Assembly (NCBI GenBank): GCA_964011275.1
Contig: CAXGOB010000054.1
Span: 1 to 34,958 of the forward strand
DNA: 34,958 nucleotides
Origin: UBA7328 sp002471345
Lineage (GTDB): Bacteria; Bacteroidota; Bacteroidia; Chitinophagales; Saprospiraceae
Direction of reading: 5' to 3'
Part shown: piece after piece, positions 1 to 7,927 of the stretch
Layout of the letters: each line of letters opens with the position of its first letter
Position numbering within the stretch: the first letter of the stretch is position 1
Notes under the pieces: model-generated
Database searches by the model: none
Seen by the model: only the letters and a program-made list of their open reading frames with translations
What the model was told of the DNA's origin: nothing
Position numbers and translations under genes: made by a program

Positions 1-35
1 GTAACAAATATTGATATTTTACAACAATCTAATAA

Positions 36-1133
36 ATGAAATACACCTACTTTTTGACAATTATTGTTTCATTCTCAGTAGGATGCGACAGTGTAAGTAA
101 AGAGCAAACCACAAAGCCAACATTAAAAGATATAACAGAATTAGTCTATGCCTCCGCAAATGTAGTTCCTCAAAATACATACAATTGCCGCCCATCAAGA
201 TCTGGAATCATAGAAGATATTTTCATAGATGAAGGAGATCAGATTAAAAAAGATCAACCACTATTTAGTATTAGTGCTACCGCAGATGTCAATAATAGAT
301 TAAATAATGCCAAAGTAAATCTTCAAGAAGCCAAGGACAATTTGTTTGGTGGTAATAATAAATTGACAAGTATTGAGATTGAATTAGTAAGGATAACAGA
401 ACAAAATCAAATTGACTCGAGTAATTACCAAAGAAGAAAGGCATTATGGGATCAAAGTATTGGAAGTAAGAATCAATTAGAGCAAGCCTTTCTTTCTTAT
501 CAGTCTTCTAGCAGCATATTGAATGGTCTCAAAGTCGAGTATGAAAAGACTAGATCAACACTTCAAAACCAATACGATATAGCCCAAAACTTAGTCAATA
601 CTGAACAGAGTCTATTAAAAGACTTAGTAATCAAATCAAAAATCGATGGAAAAGTCTTTACAGTTTTTAAGGAAACCGGAGAATTCATAAGTCCACAAGA
701 AAGTTTTGCTGAAATTGGAAGTACTGATGACTTTCTTATTGAACTGAATTTTGATGAAGTTGATATTTCAAAGATTGAGATAGGAGATACAGCGATAGTA
801 CATTTAGAGGCTTACCCTGACTCAGTATATACTTCTACATTGAGTTACATCTCAGAGACTAAAGATGATATCACACAGACCTTTAATGTGGAAAGCATAT
901 TTACTAACGCCCCTTCAAAACTATTCAATGGCTTAGCAGGTGAGGCAAATATCCTAGTAGCGAAAAGGAAAAATGCTATTACCATTCCATCTGAATATTT
1001 AATAGATGGGAATAAAGTTCTGACATCTGATGGTCAGACAACTGTAAAAATTGGCGTTAAGAGCCTAGAATATGTAGAGTTGCTTAATGGAATAGACACA
1101 TCAACTGTATTGCTAAAACCTGATTTTGAATGA
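36..1133 (+). CDS. HlyD-family membrane-fusion (periplasmic adaptor) lipoprotein of an ABC efflux system
   Basis: This 365-aa protein should link an inner-membrane ABC pump to an outer-membrane channel. The N-terminus is a short hydrophobic signal ending at Cys17 (F-S-V-G-C), so it is probably a lipoprotein, although the lipobox is imperfect. Two half lipoyl/barrel-sandwich segments are visible, at about residues 50-78 (SGIIEDIFIDEGD) and 195-228 (KIDGKVFTVFKETGEF). They flank a Gln/Asn/Ser-rich helical stretch at about 78-190, as in HlyD/MacA/DevB adaptors. Beta-barrel sequence follows. The stop overlaps the start of the permease gene (ATGA), so translation is probably coupled. The substrate cannot be told from sequence. 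No TolC-type gene lies in the window; one could be upstream of its left edge. Confidence 0.85.
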   Translation: MKYTYFLTIIVSFSVGCDSVSKEQTTKPTLKDITELVYASANVVPQNTYNCRPSRSGIIEDIFIDEGDQIKKDQPLFSISATADVNNRLNNAKVNLQEAKDNLFGGNNKLTSIEIELVRITEQNQIDSSNYQRRKALWDQSIGSKNQLEQAFLSYQSSSSILNGLKVEYEKTRSTLQNQYDIAQNLVNTEQSLLKDLVIKSKIDGKVFTVFKETGEFISPQESFAEIGSTDDFLIELNFDEVDISKIEIGDTAIVHLEAYPDSVYTSTLSYISETKDDITQTFNVESIFTNAPSKLFNGLAGEANILVAKRKNAITIPSEYLIDGNKVLTSDGQTTVKIGVKSLEYVELLNGIDTSTVLLKPDFE

Positions 1134-2392
1134 ATGGAATCAGACTGTTATTTGACATTTCCACTACCCATCTTACCTCTAAGATCAAGCAGAGTACAAT
1201 TGCTGCATTGGGAGTTACATTCGGTATAGGAATGTATATCATAATGATGAGTTTTATGACAGGACTGAACCTTCTTCTAGATGGACTGGTCTTAAATCGA
1301 ACACCCCATATTCAAATTTATAACAAGACGGAGCCTACGGAAATCCAACCAGCAGAAAGATATATGAGTATTAAAGAAGATGCTCTGATTATTCACTCTG
1401 TAAAACCCAAAAGTAGACTGAGTCGAATTCACAATGCTCTGCCATTGCTATCCGATCTCAAGAAGGATGGTAGAATAAAAGGAGCTACTCCCCAAACGAC
1501 CTGTAGAGTGTTTTACCTAGCAGGAACCAATAATCTAAATGGAATAATAAATGGTATAGAAGTAGATGAGGAATCGCGACTATTTAACTTCAAAGACTAC
1601 ATTACCGAAGGCGATGCAACCAGTCTGAACAGACGTAAAAACAATATTCTATTAGGAGCAGGAATAGCCCAAAAACTCTCCTTGTCAGTTGGTGACAACT
1701 TACAGGTAGTTGGCACCAATGGAGTGAATTATTCTTTAAACATTGGTGGTATTTTTCAAAGTGGTCTTGCAGAAGTAGATGATGTACAGAGTTATGTGAA
1801 CTTAAAAATGGCACAACAAATTCTAGGAGTAGGAAGTAATTATATCACAAGAATACATGTAAAACTGCATGATATAGATCATGCTATTCCACTCTCAAGA
1901 ACAATAGAAAATCTATATGACATAAAAGCTTTAGATATTAAAAAGGCTAATGCTCAATTTGATACTGGGTCAGATATAAGGACATTAATTTCTTATGCTG
2001 TTTCTATCACATTACTAATAGTAGCTGGATTTGGCATTTATAACATTCTCAATATGCTGATCTATGAGAAAATGGATGATATCGCAATACTGAAAGCAAC
2101 AGGGTTTTCTGGAGGTGATATCATGTCTATATTTATAATGCAAGCATTGATGATTGGATTGATTGGGGGTGGGATGGGTATATTTCTTGGATATGGTGTT
2201 TCTTTGATTATTGATGGTATTCCATTCGTCACAGAAGCACTTCCAACTATAAAGACTTACCCCATCAATTATGATCCCATGTTCTATATAGGAGGATTTG
2301 CATTTGCTTTAATATGTACATTTCTAGCAGGATATTTCCCGGCACTAAAGGCATCCAAGATTGATCCTGTAGAAATAATTAGAGGCAAATAA
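1130..2392 (+). CDS. ABC transporter permease, MacB/FtsX (DevC) type
   Basis: A 420-aa inner-membrane permease. One TM segment near residues 22-48 is followed by a large extracytoplasmic (MacB periplasmic core) domain at about 60-270. Three C-terminal TM segments follow at about 285-310, 330-358 and 385-408, the standard FtsX/MacB layout. The FtsX core includes the NMLIYEKMDDIAILKATGFS motif after TM2 and a C-terminal FPALKASKIDPVEIIRGK tail, both typical of the family. It overlaps the adaptor gene by 4 bp and precedes the ATPase by 7 bp, so the three genes form one transcription unit. This type uses the ATPase to drive periplasmic conformational changes rather than direct membrane translocation. 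Whether it works as a DevBCA-like exporter or as a LolCDE-like lipoprotein releaser is open; the adaptor partner favours export. Confidence 0.88.
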   Translation: MNGIRLLFDISTTHLTSKIKQSTIAALGVTFGIGMYIIMMSFMTGLNLLLDGLVLNRTPHIQIYNKTEPTEIQPAERYMSIKEDALIIHSVKPKSRLSRIHNALPLLSDLKKDGRIKGATPQTTCRVFYLAGTNNLNGIINGIEVDEESRLFNFKDYITEGDATSLNRRKNNILLGAGIAQKLSLSVGDNLQVVGTNGVNYSLNIGGIFQSGLAEVDDVQSYVNLKMAQQILGVGSNYITRIHVKLHDIDHAIPLSRTIENLYDIKALDIKKANAQFDTGSDIRTLISYAVSITLLIVAGFGIYNILNMLIYEKMDDIAILKATGFSGGDIMSIFIMQALMIGLIGGGMGIFLGYGVSLIIDGIPFVTEALPTIKTYPINYDPMFYIGGFAFALICTFLAGYFPALKASKIDPVEIIRGK

Positions 2393-2399
2393 ATCAACT

Positions 2400-3071
2400 A
2401 TGGGAGCAATCTTGAAGACAATTAATATCAATAAATATTTCCTAGAACCTGTCAAATTTCATGTTCTCAAAAATATATCCATTGGGCTAGAAGAAGGTGA
2501 ATTTGTATCTATCATGGGTAAGTCGGGATGTGGAAAGTCCACTCTCCTATATATACTCTCTACAATGGATACTCAATATGAGGGAGAGTTAATAATAGAT
2601 GGAGAAAATATGACTCAACTAAGCAATCCATCCTTAGCAAAAGTGAGGAACGAAAAAATCGGCTTTATTTTTCAGTTTCATTATTTATTACCAGAATTCA
2701 CCGTATTAAAGAATGTCATGCTTCCTGCATTAAAATTGGGAAAGGAAAGTGAATCTATAATCAAGAAAAAGGCTTTGGAAAAATTAGAAATATTAGGCGT
2801 CTCTTCTCAAGCCCATAAAAAAGCGTCTAGAATATCAGGAGGCCAAAAACAACGGGTATCAATTGCCAGAGCTCTGATTAATGATCCTAAAATTATAATG
2901 GGTGATGAACCTACTGGCAATTTAGATAGTAAGAATTCTGATAATGTCTTTAATGTATTAAGGGAGTTGAGTGATATGCAAAAAATGTCGCTTCTAATCG
3001 TAACTCATGATTTAGATTTTGCCAAAAAAACAGATAGAATCATAGAAATGGGAGATGGAGTAATTATTTGA
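2400..3071 (+). CDS. ABC transporter ATP-binding protein, MacB/LolD type
   Basis: A complete 223-aa ATPase subunit. Walker A is GKSGCGKST (residues 40-48), the Q-loop Gln is in FIFQFHY (about 92), the signature is ISGGQKQR (145-152), Walker B is IIMGDEP with catalytic Glu170, the D-loop is NLDS, and the H-loop is THD (His203). Length and the FQFHYLLPEFTVLKNVMLPAL segment match the LolD/MacB/DevA group. It lies 7 bp after the permease gene and is the last gene of the three-gene operon. All catalytic residues are present, so it should be active. Confidence 0.9.
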   Translation: MGAILKTININKYFLEPVKFHVLKNISIGLEEGEFVSIMGKSGCGKSTLLYILSTMDTQYEGELIIDGENMTQLSNPSLAKVRNEKIGFIFQFHYLLPEFTVLKNVMLPALKLGKESESIIKKKALEKLEILGVSSQAHKKASRISGGQKQRVSIARALINDPKIIMGDEPTGNLDSKNSDNVFNVLRELSDMQKMSLLIVTHDLDFAKKTDRIIEMGDGVII

Positions 3072-3079
3072 CAAAGAAA

Positions 3080-3103
3080 AACTAACCATATTGAGTGTTA
3101 GTT
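3080..3103 (+). terminator. weak hairpin after the ABC operon
   Basis: Arms AACTAAC (3080-3086) and GTTAGTT (3097-3103) are perfectly complementary around a 10-nt loop, just downstream of the ATPase stop. There is no U-run after it, so it is only a candidate terminator or 3'-end stabiliser. The rest of 3104-3293 shows no convincing gene. Confidence 0.25.
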
Positions 3104-3293
3104 ATAATCCAATTGTACGATCAAAGCTTCTAAAATTCTTAATTAATCGACGGAAGAGGTTCCACTATAGAATTACATATCACCAAATGGATTTGTCTTT
3201 AGTAATTATTTCTTCTAGTATTTGTAGATTAGGGTAGACTCCTAAAGTGAATTTTAGAGTTATAATTCAATACTTAGTAAACATAATAGGACT

Positions 3294-4088
3294 ATGAAAC
3301 TATCAATTTTATCTTTAATTGGATTAGTACTTTTTCTATGTTCTTGTGACCATGATGCACAAGTAGATGAAAATGAATCAAAGATCATTCCCAAAGAAAT
3401 AAGTTTTTACACTCCAGACAGTATACAAATCATAGGTGACTTATATGAACTAGATAAAAAAGAAAGCACCATTCTTCTCTTTCATCAAGGGGGATCAAAT
3501 GCCAGAGCAGAATATGGTTCGATCATTCCTAAACTCATTGAGAGAGGGTTTAATGTAATAGCTACCGACCAAAGAATAGGCGGACAGACATATGGAGGAT
3601 ATAATAGGACATTAGCTAAAATCCCAACTAACAGTTTTGGAGATGGATATACCTATTGTGATGCCTATAATAATCTAGAAAGTGCATTGGATTATATTAT
3701 AGATTTAGGATTTACTGGTGACAAATTGATTTGGGGAAGTAGTTATAGCGCTTCTTTGGCTATCCAATTAGCATCTAAAAGGCAAGGGGATATCGACGGT
3801 GTGTTAGCATTCTCACCTGCTACAGGAGGTTCTCTTAGAAATTGCCTTCCTAGTCCTTATATTGAATCCATACAAGTCCCATTAATAATTTTAAAACCAC
3901 AAAGTGAAATGGATAGTGAAAGCTCAGCAAGGCAATTCAAGCTAGCTCTTAAATATGATCATCAAACATTTATTTCAGAACATGGGGTGCATGGATCGTC
4001 TATGCTGGTAAAGGAAAGAACCGAATCTGATGTAGATGAAACGTGGGAAGTAGTTTATTCTTTTCTAAATGAGTTTAGTAATAATTAA
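3294..4088 (+). CDS. alpha/beta-hydrolase lipoprotein (dienelactone-hydrolase-like)
   Basis: A 264-aa envelope hydrolase. The signal peptide ends in FLCSC with the probable lipidated Cys18. Motifs in order: the beta3/oxyanion region LLFHQGGSNARAEY (62-74), TDQRIGG (91-97), a nucleophile elbow WGSSYSAS with likely Ser150 (a G-x-S-x-S form in which the last Gly is Ser), and a C-terminal HGVHGSS with likely catalytic His233. The acid residue probably lies near SEMDSES (204-210). The fold is recognisable, but the substrate (ester, lactone or peptide) is not. It is followed 10 bp later by the interrupted NTF2-fold lipoprotein gene, which probably shares its transcript. Confidence 0.75.
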   Translation: MKLSILSLIGLVLFLCSCDHDAQVDENESKIIPKEISFYTPDSIQIIGDLYELDKKESTILLFHQGGSNARAEYGSIIPKLIERGFNVIATDQRIGGQTYGGYNRTLAKIPTNSFGDGYTYCDAYNNLESALDYIIDLGFTGDKLIWGSSYSASLAIQLASKRQGDIDGVLAFSPATGGSLRNCLPSPYIESIQVPLIILKPQSEMDSESSARQFKLALKYDHQTFISEHGVHGSSMLVKERTESDVDETWEVVYSFLNEFSNN

Positions 4089-4098
4089 CTCATAAGCC

Positions 4099-4581
4099 AT
4101 GAAAAGAAACCCACCGTAATTTCTACTTCTTTGCGTTCTTCTAGTTAGTTCATGTCAGGAATTGTCGAACGTTTCTGAAGTTGATTCTAAAGACCTTTCA
4201 TATGTTATTAATGAAATAGAAACTGTTGTTTGGGCTCTTCATGCAGCAGACACATCTATGAATGCTGAAGGTGTAATCGATTTGTTGTGGCCAGATGCTA
4301 ATATTCTTATTGATGGTAATAGGATGACCTATAGAGAATTATCTGAAGGATCAAGAAAATTTATGAAAGAGCTTACTCATTTTCATGCAGAATGGAATGA
4401 TCTTCAAATCTTACCTGTTTCGGAAAATGCTGCTATTTCATCTTATATTTTTACTGATTCTATAGTCAACAATCAAGGAATAATTTCTCAAGCAAAAGGG
4501 CCTAACACATTCATATGGCAAAAAAGAAATGACGAGTGGAAAATCATCTTCGGAGATGCTGATCACTATCCTCGGGAATAA
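4099..4581 (+). pseudogene. NTF2/SnoaL-fold (DUF4440-like) lipoprotein gene interrupted by an in-frame TAA
   Basis: From ATG 4099 the frame reads M-K-R-N-P-P, then TAA (4117-4119), then F-L-L-L-C-V-L-L-V-S-S-C-Q-E and on without interruption to the stop at 4581. Joined, this is a textbook lipoprotein signal (VSSC lipobox) in front of a mature domain of about 140 aa. Features such as FHAEWNDLQ, NTFIWQKRNDEWKI and FGDADHYP are typical of SnoaL-like/DUF4440 proteins. Without the stop codon the protein would be about 160 aa. The only initiation downstream of the stop that keeps the whole domain is a TTG at 4162, after the signal and Cys, which would give a cytoplasmic protein. The ATG lies 10 bp after the hydrolase stop, as expected for an operon. 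It is either a recent nonsense mutation or a base-call error. Confidence 0.75.
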
Positions 4582-4591
4582 GAATCAAGAT

Positions 4592-4900
4592 TTAGTTTCC
4601 TGCAAATGGAGTCCCAAAAATTCCAACAGCTAACTCTGCCCAAACCAATAGAAACAACAAAAGAATGATTAATATCAATCCAAGTTTGTACTCCTTCTTT
4701 TTAACATACCTAAGCACAAATTCAATAACTACTGCTACACCTGTGAGAAGGAATCCCATTACTACAAAATCAATTAATGTCCAATTGACCTCAGGTGTAA
4801 ATTGCATTGCTACTAATGGTATAAGTAGAGCAAGTGGAATGGAAAGAAGAGTAACGGTAAGTCTTTTGTTCTGAAGTGTCATAGTTTTCATTTTACACAT
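4592..4900 (-). CDS. small three-TM membrane protein of unknown function
   Basis: A protein of about 100 aa, converging on the lipoprotein gene with an 11-bp gap. Three hydrophobic helices are visible at about residues 12-32, 41-63 and 74-96, separated by an acidic/Asp-Phe turn and a basic loop (RYVKKKEYK). The C-terminus WAELAVGIFGTPFAGN is distinctive; from memory, similar ends occur in small uncharacterised Bacteroidota membrane proteins. The start could be Met1, Met4 or Met7; the ATG at 4891 gives a simpler MKTMTLQNKR N-terminus. No function is assigned. Confidence 0.65.
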   Translation of the reverse strand: MCKMKTMTLQNKRLTVTLLSIPLALLIPLVAMQFTPEVNWTLIDFVVMGFLLTGVAVVIEFVLRYVKKKEYKLGLILIILLLFLLVWAELAVGIFGTPFAGN

Positions 4901-5041
4901 TTATTCAAAGTACTTTGTGCTTCAAAGTTACATTATCTGAACTAAATGTCAATAGACAAAGAGCTAAATAATGATTCCATCTAAATTAGATTCTCCTTAC
5001 TTTATTTCTTTTGAACTCTGAAAGTGGCTGAATAGATTGGA

Positions 5042-5950
5042 CTAATTCAATCTTAATTCTCTTCTTAATGTTTTGGCTCTCAAGTCTTTACCATCATGAG
5101 ACCATCCTGGGGCCATAAAGACATACTTCAATTTATCTGTCCATTTTGATGCTTTCAATACATCTTTCCATATAGCCTGATATTCGTGAGTTACTACTTT
5201 GAAAGGGTTGTATGTATCAATATTTTTTGTCAAGCCATATATGGGCTTTTCAAAATCTTTCTCTTCTGAAAATGTGCCAAAAAGTCGATCCCAAAGAATA
5301 AATAAACCTGCATGATTACAATCTAGATACCTGACATTAGAGGCATGATGGACTCTGTGGTGGGATGGAGTATTAAAGACATATTCATACCAAGATGGCA
5401 TTTTACCTACTAGTTCTGTATGTACCCAAAACTGATAAATGAGATTAATAGATATTACCGTGAACATCATCAATGGGTCAAAACCTAAAAGAGGAATCCA
5501 AATCCAAAAGAAATATTTATGTACTCGCTCCCCTACCCCTTGTCTCAATGCTGTAGCATAGTTTAACTTCACCGAGGAGTGATGAGGCACATGCCCGGCC
5601 CAAAATAATCTCACTTCATGATTCATACGATGAAACCAATAATAAGCAAAGTCATCAAATAAAAACAAACTAGCCCATGCCCACCATTGTCTTCCGACTA
5701 TATCTCTTAACGGGCTAATTTCATGAAGGTAAATGAAGGCAATAAAAGCTAATAGCTTAGGTATGAACTCTACAATGCCTGTAAAAATTAACATGGAAAG
5801 TGACACCCAAGAATCCACTCTTTTGTATAAATCCAAATGCCTCCATTCATCGATTCTCCATTCTACAATTATGGCAAGTAGAAATATAGGTAGGGCTATG
5901 AACTGTAACTGATCCTGAGAGAGTAAGTCTATATAGTATTTCCAGTCCAT
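5042..5950 (-). CDS. sterol desaturase / fatty-acid hydroxylase family membrane di-iron enzyme
   Basis: A 302-aa integral membrane oxygenase. Hydrophobic segments are at about residues 14-30, 48-76, 90-106 and 145-175. The eight-His di-iron ligand set of the superfamily is present: HRMNH (107-111), HVPHH (120-124) and HHRVHH (197-202), with a further HTE (177) and NHAG (212-215). It ends in the family-typical ILWDRLFGTF. Family members hydroxylate or desaturate sterols, carotenoids, fatty acids or ether lipids with O2; the substrate cannot be chosen from sequence. The gene stands alone, with no neighbouring lipid-pathway gene. The 212 bp upstream (5951-6162) contain no supportable gene. Confidence 0.85.
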   Translation of the reverse strand: MDWKYYIDLLSQDQLQFIALPIFLLAIIVEWRIDEWRHLDLYKRVDSWVSLSMLIFTGIVEFIPKLLAFIAFIYLHEISPLRDIVGRQWWAWASLFLFDDFAYYWFHRMNHEVRLFWAGHVPHHSSVKLNYATALRQGVGERVHKYFFWIWIPLLGFDPLMMFTVISINLIYQFWVHTELVGKMPSWYEYVFNTPSHHRVHHASNVRYLDCNHAGLFILWDRLFGTFSEEKDFEKPIYGLTKNIDTYNPFKVVTHEYQAIWKDVLKASKWTDKLKYVFMAPGWSHDGKDLRAKTLRRELRLN

Positions 5951-6162
5951 ATTTTTAGAAACAAATATATAAGAACAATTTCCATAAAATAATCTCCTAA
6001 TTTTCTTTTAATAACCTAAATCATCAATAACCGATTTATTGTAAGATTCAAATTATACTCATCTATTAATATAGGTCAAAAAGATGCATTAAAATTGATA
6101 CTCAAAGTTTTTAGCAAATACGAGTTGGATAAATTTAAAGAATACTTGATTCTTGTTATGAT

Positions 6163-6534
6163 TTATAATTGATCTTGTAAGCGTTGAATGAGTAATCTAG
6201 TAATACGACGATTCATTTCTTTTTCATTTGGAATATACATTTGCCACTCTAAATCCGTAAAATGGCCTATGATAGTACCCAGTAGTAAAAAGCGAAGATT
6301 TCGGTCAAGTTGAATTTTTTGTTCGATAAATTCATTTCGTTTAGCCTCAGTAAATTGATAAAATTCAGTTTTATGTTTTTCAAAATGGAAAAGAAAAATT
6401 GATAGTATCAAATCATTCTGAAATTTCAAAATGGGACGTAGAGTTTGATTTTGGAAAAGTTCTTTTTCCCCAGAAAGTTTTTTCTTCTTAATAGTAAGGA
6501 TTGCTGGCCTGATTGATGCTATTTGGTTTCTCAT
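6163..6534 (-). CDS. conserved small basic protein of unknown function
   Basis: A 123-aa soluble, helix-rich, Lys/Arg-rich protein with no signal peptide or TM segment. Recognisable segments are FQNQTLRPILKFQNDLI and the C-terminal NRRITRLLIQRLQDQL. From memory, similar proteins of Flavobacteriia/Cytophagia are sometimes annotated 'glyoxalase', but I see no glyoxalase metal-binding pattern and would not use that name. It starts 9 bp after the SRPBCC gene, so the two are almost certainly co-transcribed. A short hairpin (AAGAAT/ATTCTT at 6139-6155) just past its end may be a weak terminator. Confidence 0.6.
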   Translation of the reverse strand: MRNQIASIRPAILTIKKKKLSGEKELFQNQTLRPILKFQNDLILSIFLFHFEKHKTEFYQFTEAKRNEFIEQKIQLDRNLRFLLLGTIIGHFTDLEWQMYIPNEKEMNRRITRLLIQRLQDQL

Positions 6535-6543
6535 AAATATGAT

Positions 6544-6975
6544 CTATTCGTTTTCCATTGCCTGTTTAATATTTTCTAATATATCTTTTGCTTGCTTACT
6601 AACTATACTTCTTACTACTCCTGAAGCCAGACGGAATACTCCATTAAGCTTAAAGTTTAACTGTATGGTCATTTTAGCACCAGCTCCGTTATCGATCAAC
6701 GTCAAATCAGCTTGAATAGGAAAAACACTTTTCAATGTCTGTGCTGTAATCCGTTTGTTTGTTTCCAAAGCAATAACTTGATATGTTGTTTCTAAACGCT
6801 TTCCTGCTATGTTCGCTACTTCTATATATCGGCTTCCTTCTCTAATCGGTTTAGGGTCTAACATTATCACCTTTTCCAATGCAGGAATATAATTTTTGCG
6901 GTTGTCGACATCCATCAGATAGCTGAACAGCCTATCTGGAGACACTTTTATCAAAATATTTTCTATCACCTTCAT
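6544..6975 (-). CDS. SRPBCC/START-like (polyketide cyclase-type) domain protein
   Basis: A 143-aa single-domain protein with the typical opening MKVIENILIKVSPDRLFSYL (strand plus helix) and VDNRKNYIPALEKV. Alternating strands follow (YIEVANIAGKRLETTYQVI, ADLTLIDNGAGAKMTIQLNF), and it ends in a long helix (VVRSIVSKQAKDILENIKQAM). Such helix-grip proteins bind hydrophobic ligands; no catalytic residues can be assigned. It is the first gene of a two-gene unit with the downstream 123-aa protein. Confidence 0.8.
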   Translation of the reverse strand: MKVIENILIKVSPDRLFSYLMDVDNRKNYIPALEKVIMLDPKPIREGSRYIEVANIAGKRLETTYQVIALETNKRITAQTLKSVFPIQADLTLIDNGAGAKMTIQLNFKLNGVFRLASGVVRSIVSKQAKDILENIKQAMENE

Positions 6976-7097
6976 TTAGAATTCTTTGGTCAACAATGGA
7001 ATAATGAAGTCTCAGAATAACATTGATTTTGTGTCACTTCAATCTTATTACCCAGTAAATTAAACTTTCAAGAAAATTATTATCCACAACCAAATGT

Positions 7098-7688
7098 CTA
7101 TCTCACAGTGATTTTATCAATTTCCAATTTGAACATCTCTGCTTTTTTGTTAGAAACTAGTATCGCAATTTCTTCGAGAACTTTTGAAGGATAATTGGGC
7201 ATGTCTAATCTTCTACCTCTGAATCTGGGTTCCATTTTAGCTAAAGGAATAGATATAGTTTCCCATTCTCCTGTGGTACTGAAAATGTAAACATATGAGT
7301 GCCGATCATATTTATCTGATTTTGTTCTAAACTGATATTTTTTTCCATCACCTTTAAGATGTATTAATATTTTAGACCTACCATCTATATTTTTCTCACT
7401 AAAACTAGAACGTATAGAAGAGAAACCACCATTATTTTCTAGAGACACACTGCCATAAAAAGTGGCATTCCCTTCATGGTTGAGACTAAAATTTCCAGCA
7501 GAACGTCCTCCCATAACACCATCATCTACAACTGCCCAATTGGTTAGATCACTATCCTTTGTGAACTCAAAAAGAACCATACTCTCATGTATTAATAAAA
7601 AACTTAAGCAAAAATTTATGCACATCATAATCATAGAATAATTAACATCAATTGGGAAGGCTTGGTTTAAAATTTTTGATATTAACAT
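7098..7688 (-). CDS. CIA30-like protein (complex I intermediate-associated protein 30 family)
   Basis: The region after about residue 40 begins FEFTKDSDLTNWAVVDDGVM and continues GGRSAGNFSL, the hallmark CIA30 motif (W-x-V-V-D-D-x-V-M-G-G-x-S). The carbohydrate-binding-like jelly-roll continues with GFSSIRSSF, LHLKGDGKKYQFR-type sequence and a C-terminal EIAILVSNKKAEMFKLEIDKI. The N-terminal 40 aa contain a hydrophobic stretch (MIMMCINFCLSFLLIH), so the true start may be at Met19 (about 7634) with a signal-like segment. In mitochondria the family helps assemble complex I; bacterial members are mostly uncharacterised and no nuo gene lies nearby. The function is therefore left open. Confidence 0.75.
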   Translation of the reverse strand: MLISKILNQAFPIDVNYSMIMMCINFCLSFLLIHESMVLFEFTKDSDLTNWAVVDDGVMGGRSAGNFSLNHEGNATFYGSVSLENNGGFSSIRSSFSEKNIDGRSKILIHLKGDGKKYQFRTKSDKYDRHSYVYIFSTTGEWETISIPLAKMEPRFRGRRLDMPNYPSKVLEEIAILVSNKKAEMFKLEIDKITVR

Positions 7689-7927
7689 ATAAACTTTAGT
7701 CTTGAATTGTTCGACTAACTAAATAATGCCAACAATCACTATTCAAAACGTTTTTTCAGCTCCTAATTTCACTAACAAAAAACATGTTATAGAAGTATTT
7801 TAAGAACATATGACATCTCAATTGAGCATTGCACAAATTATAGTCAGACGACATAGATATTCAGTACCTAGCGAAGAAAAAATCCAATTTTAATTTCCAG
7901 ACCAAACTCAAATCTGTAATTTCCAAG

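Noticed and set aside
3067..3236. Open frame of about 50 codons after the ATPase gene
   Set aside because: It has no start codon of its own and no recognisable motif; it only continues in a shifted frame past the ATPase stop.
6005..6172. Open frame of about 50 codons on the + strand reading ...GQKDALKLILKVFSKYEL...
   Set aside because: No initiation codon near its start, no recognised family, and its end overlaps the 3' end of the opposite-strand gene.
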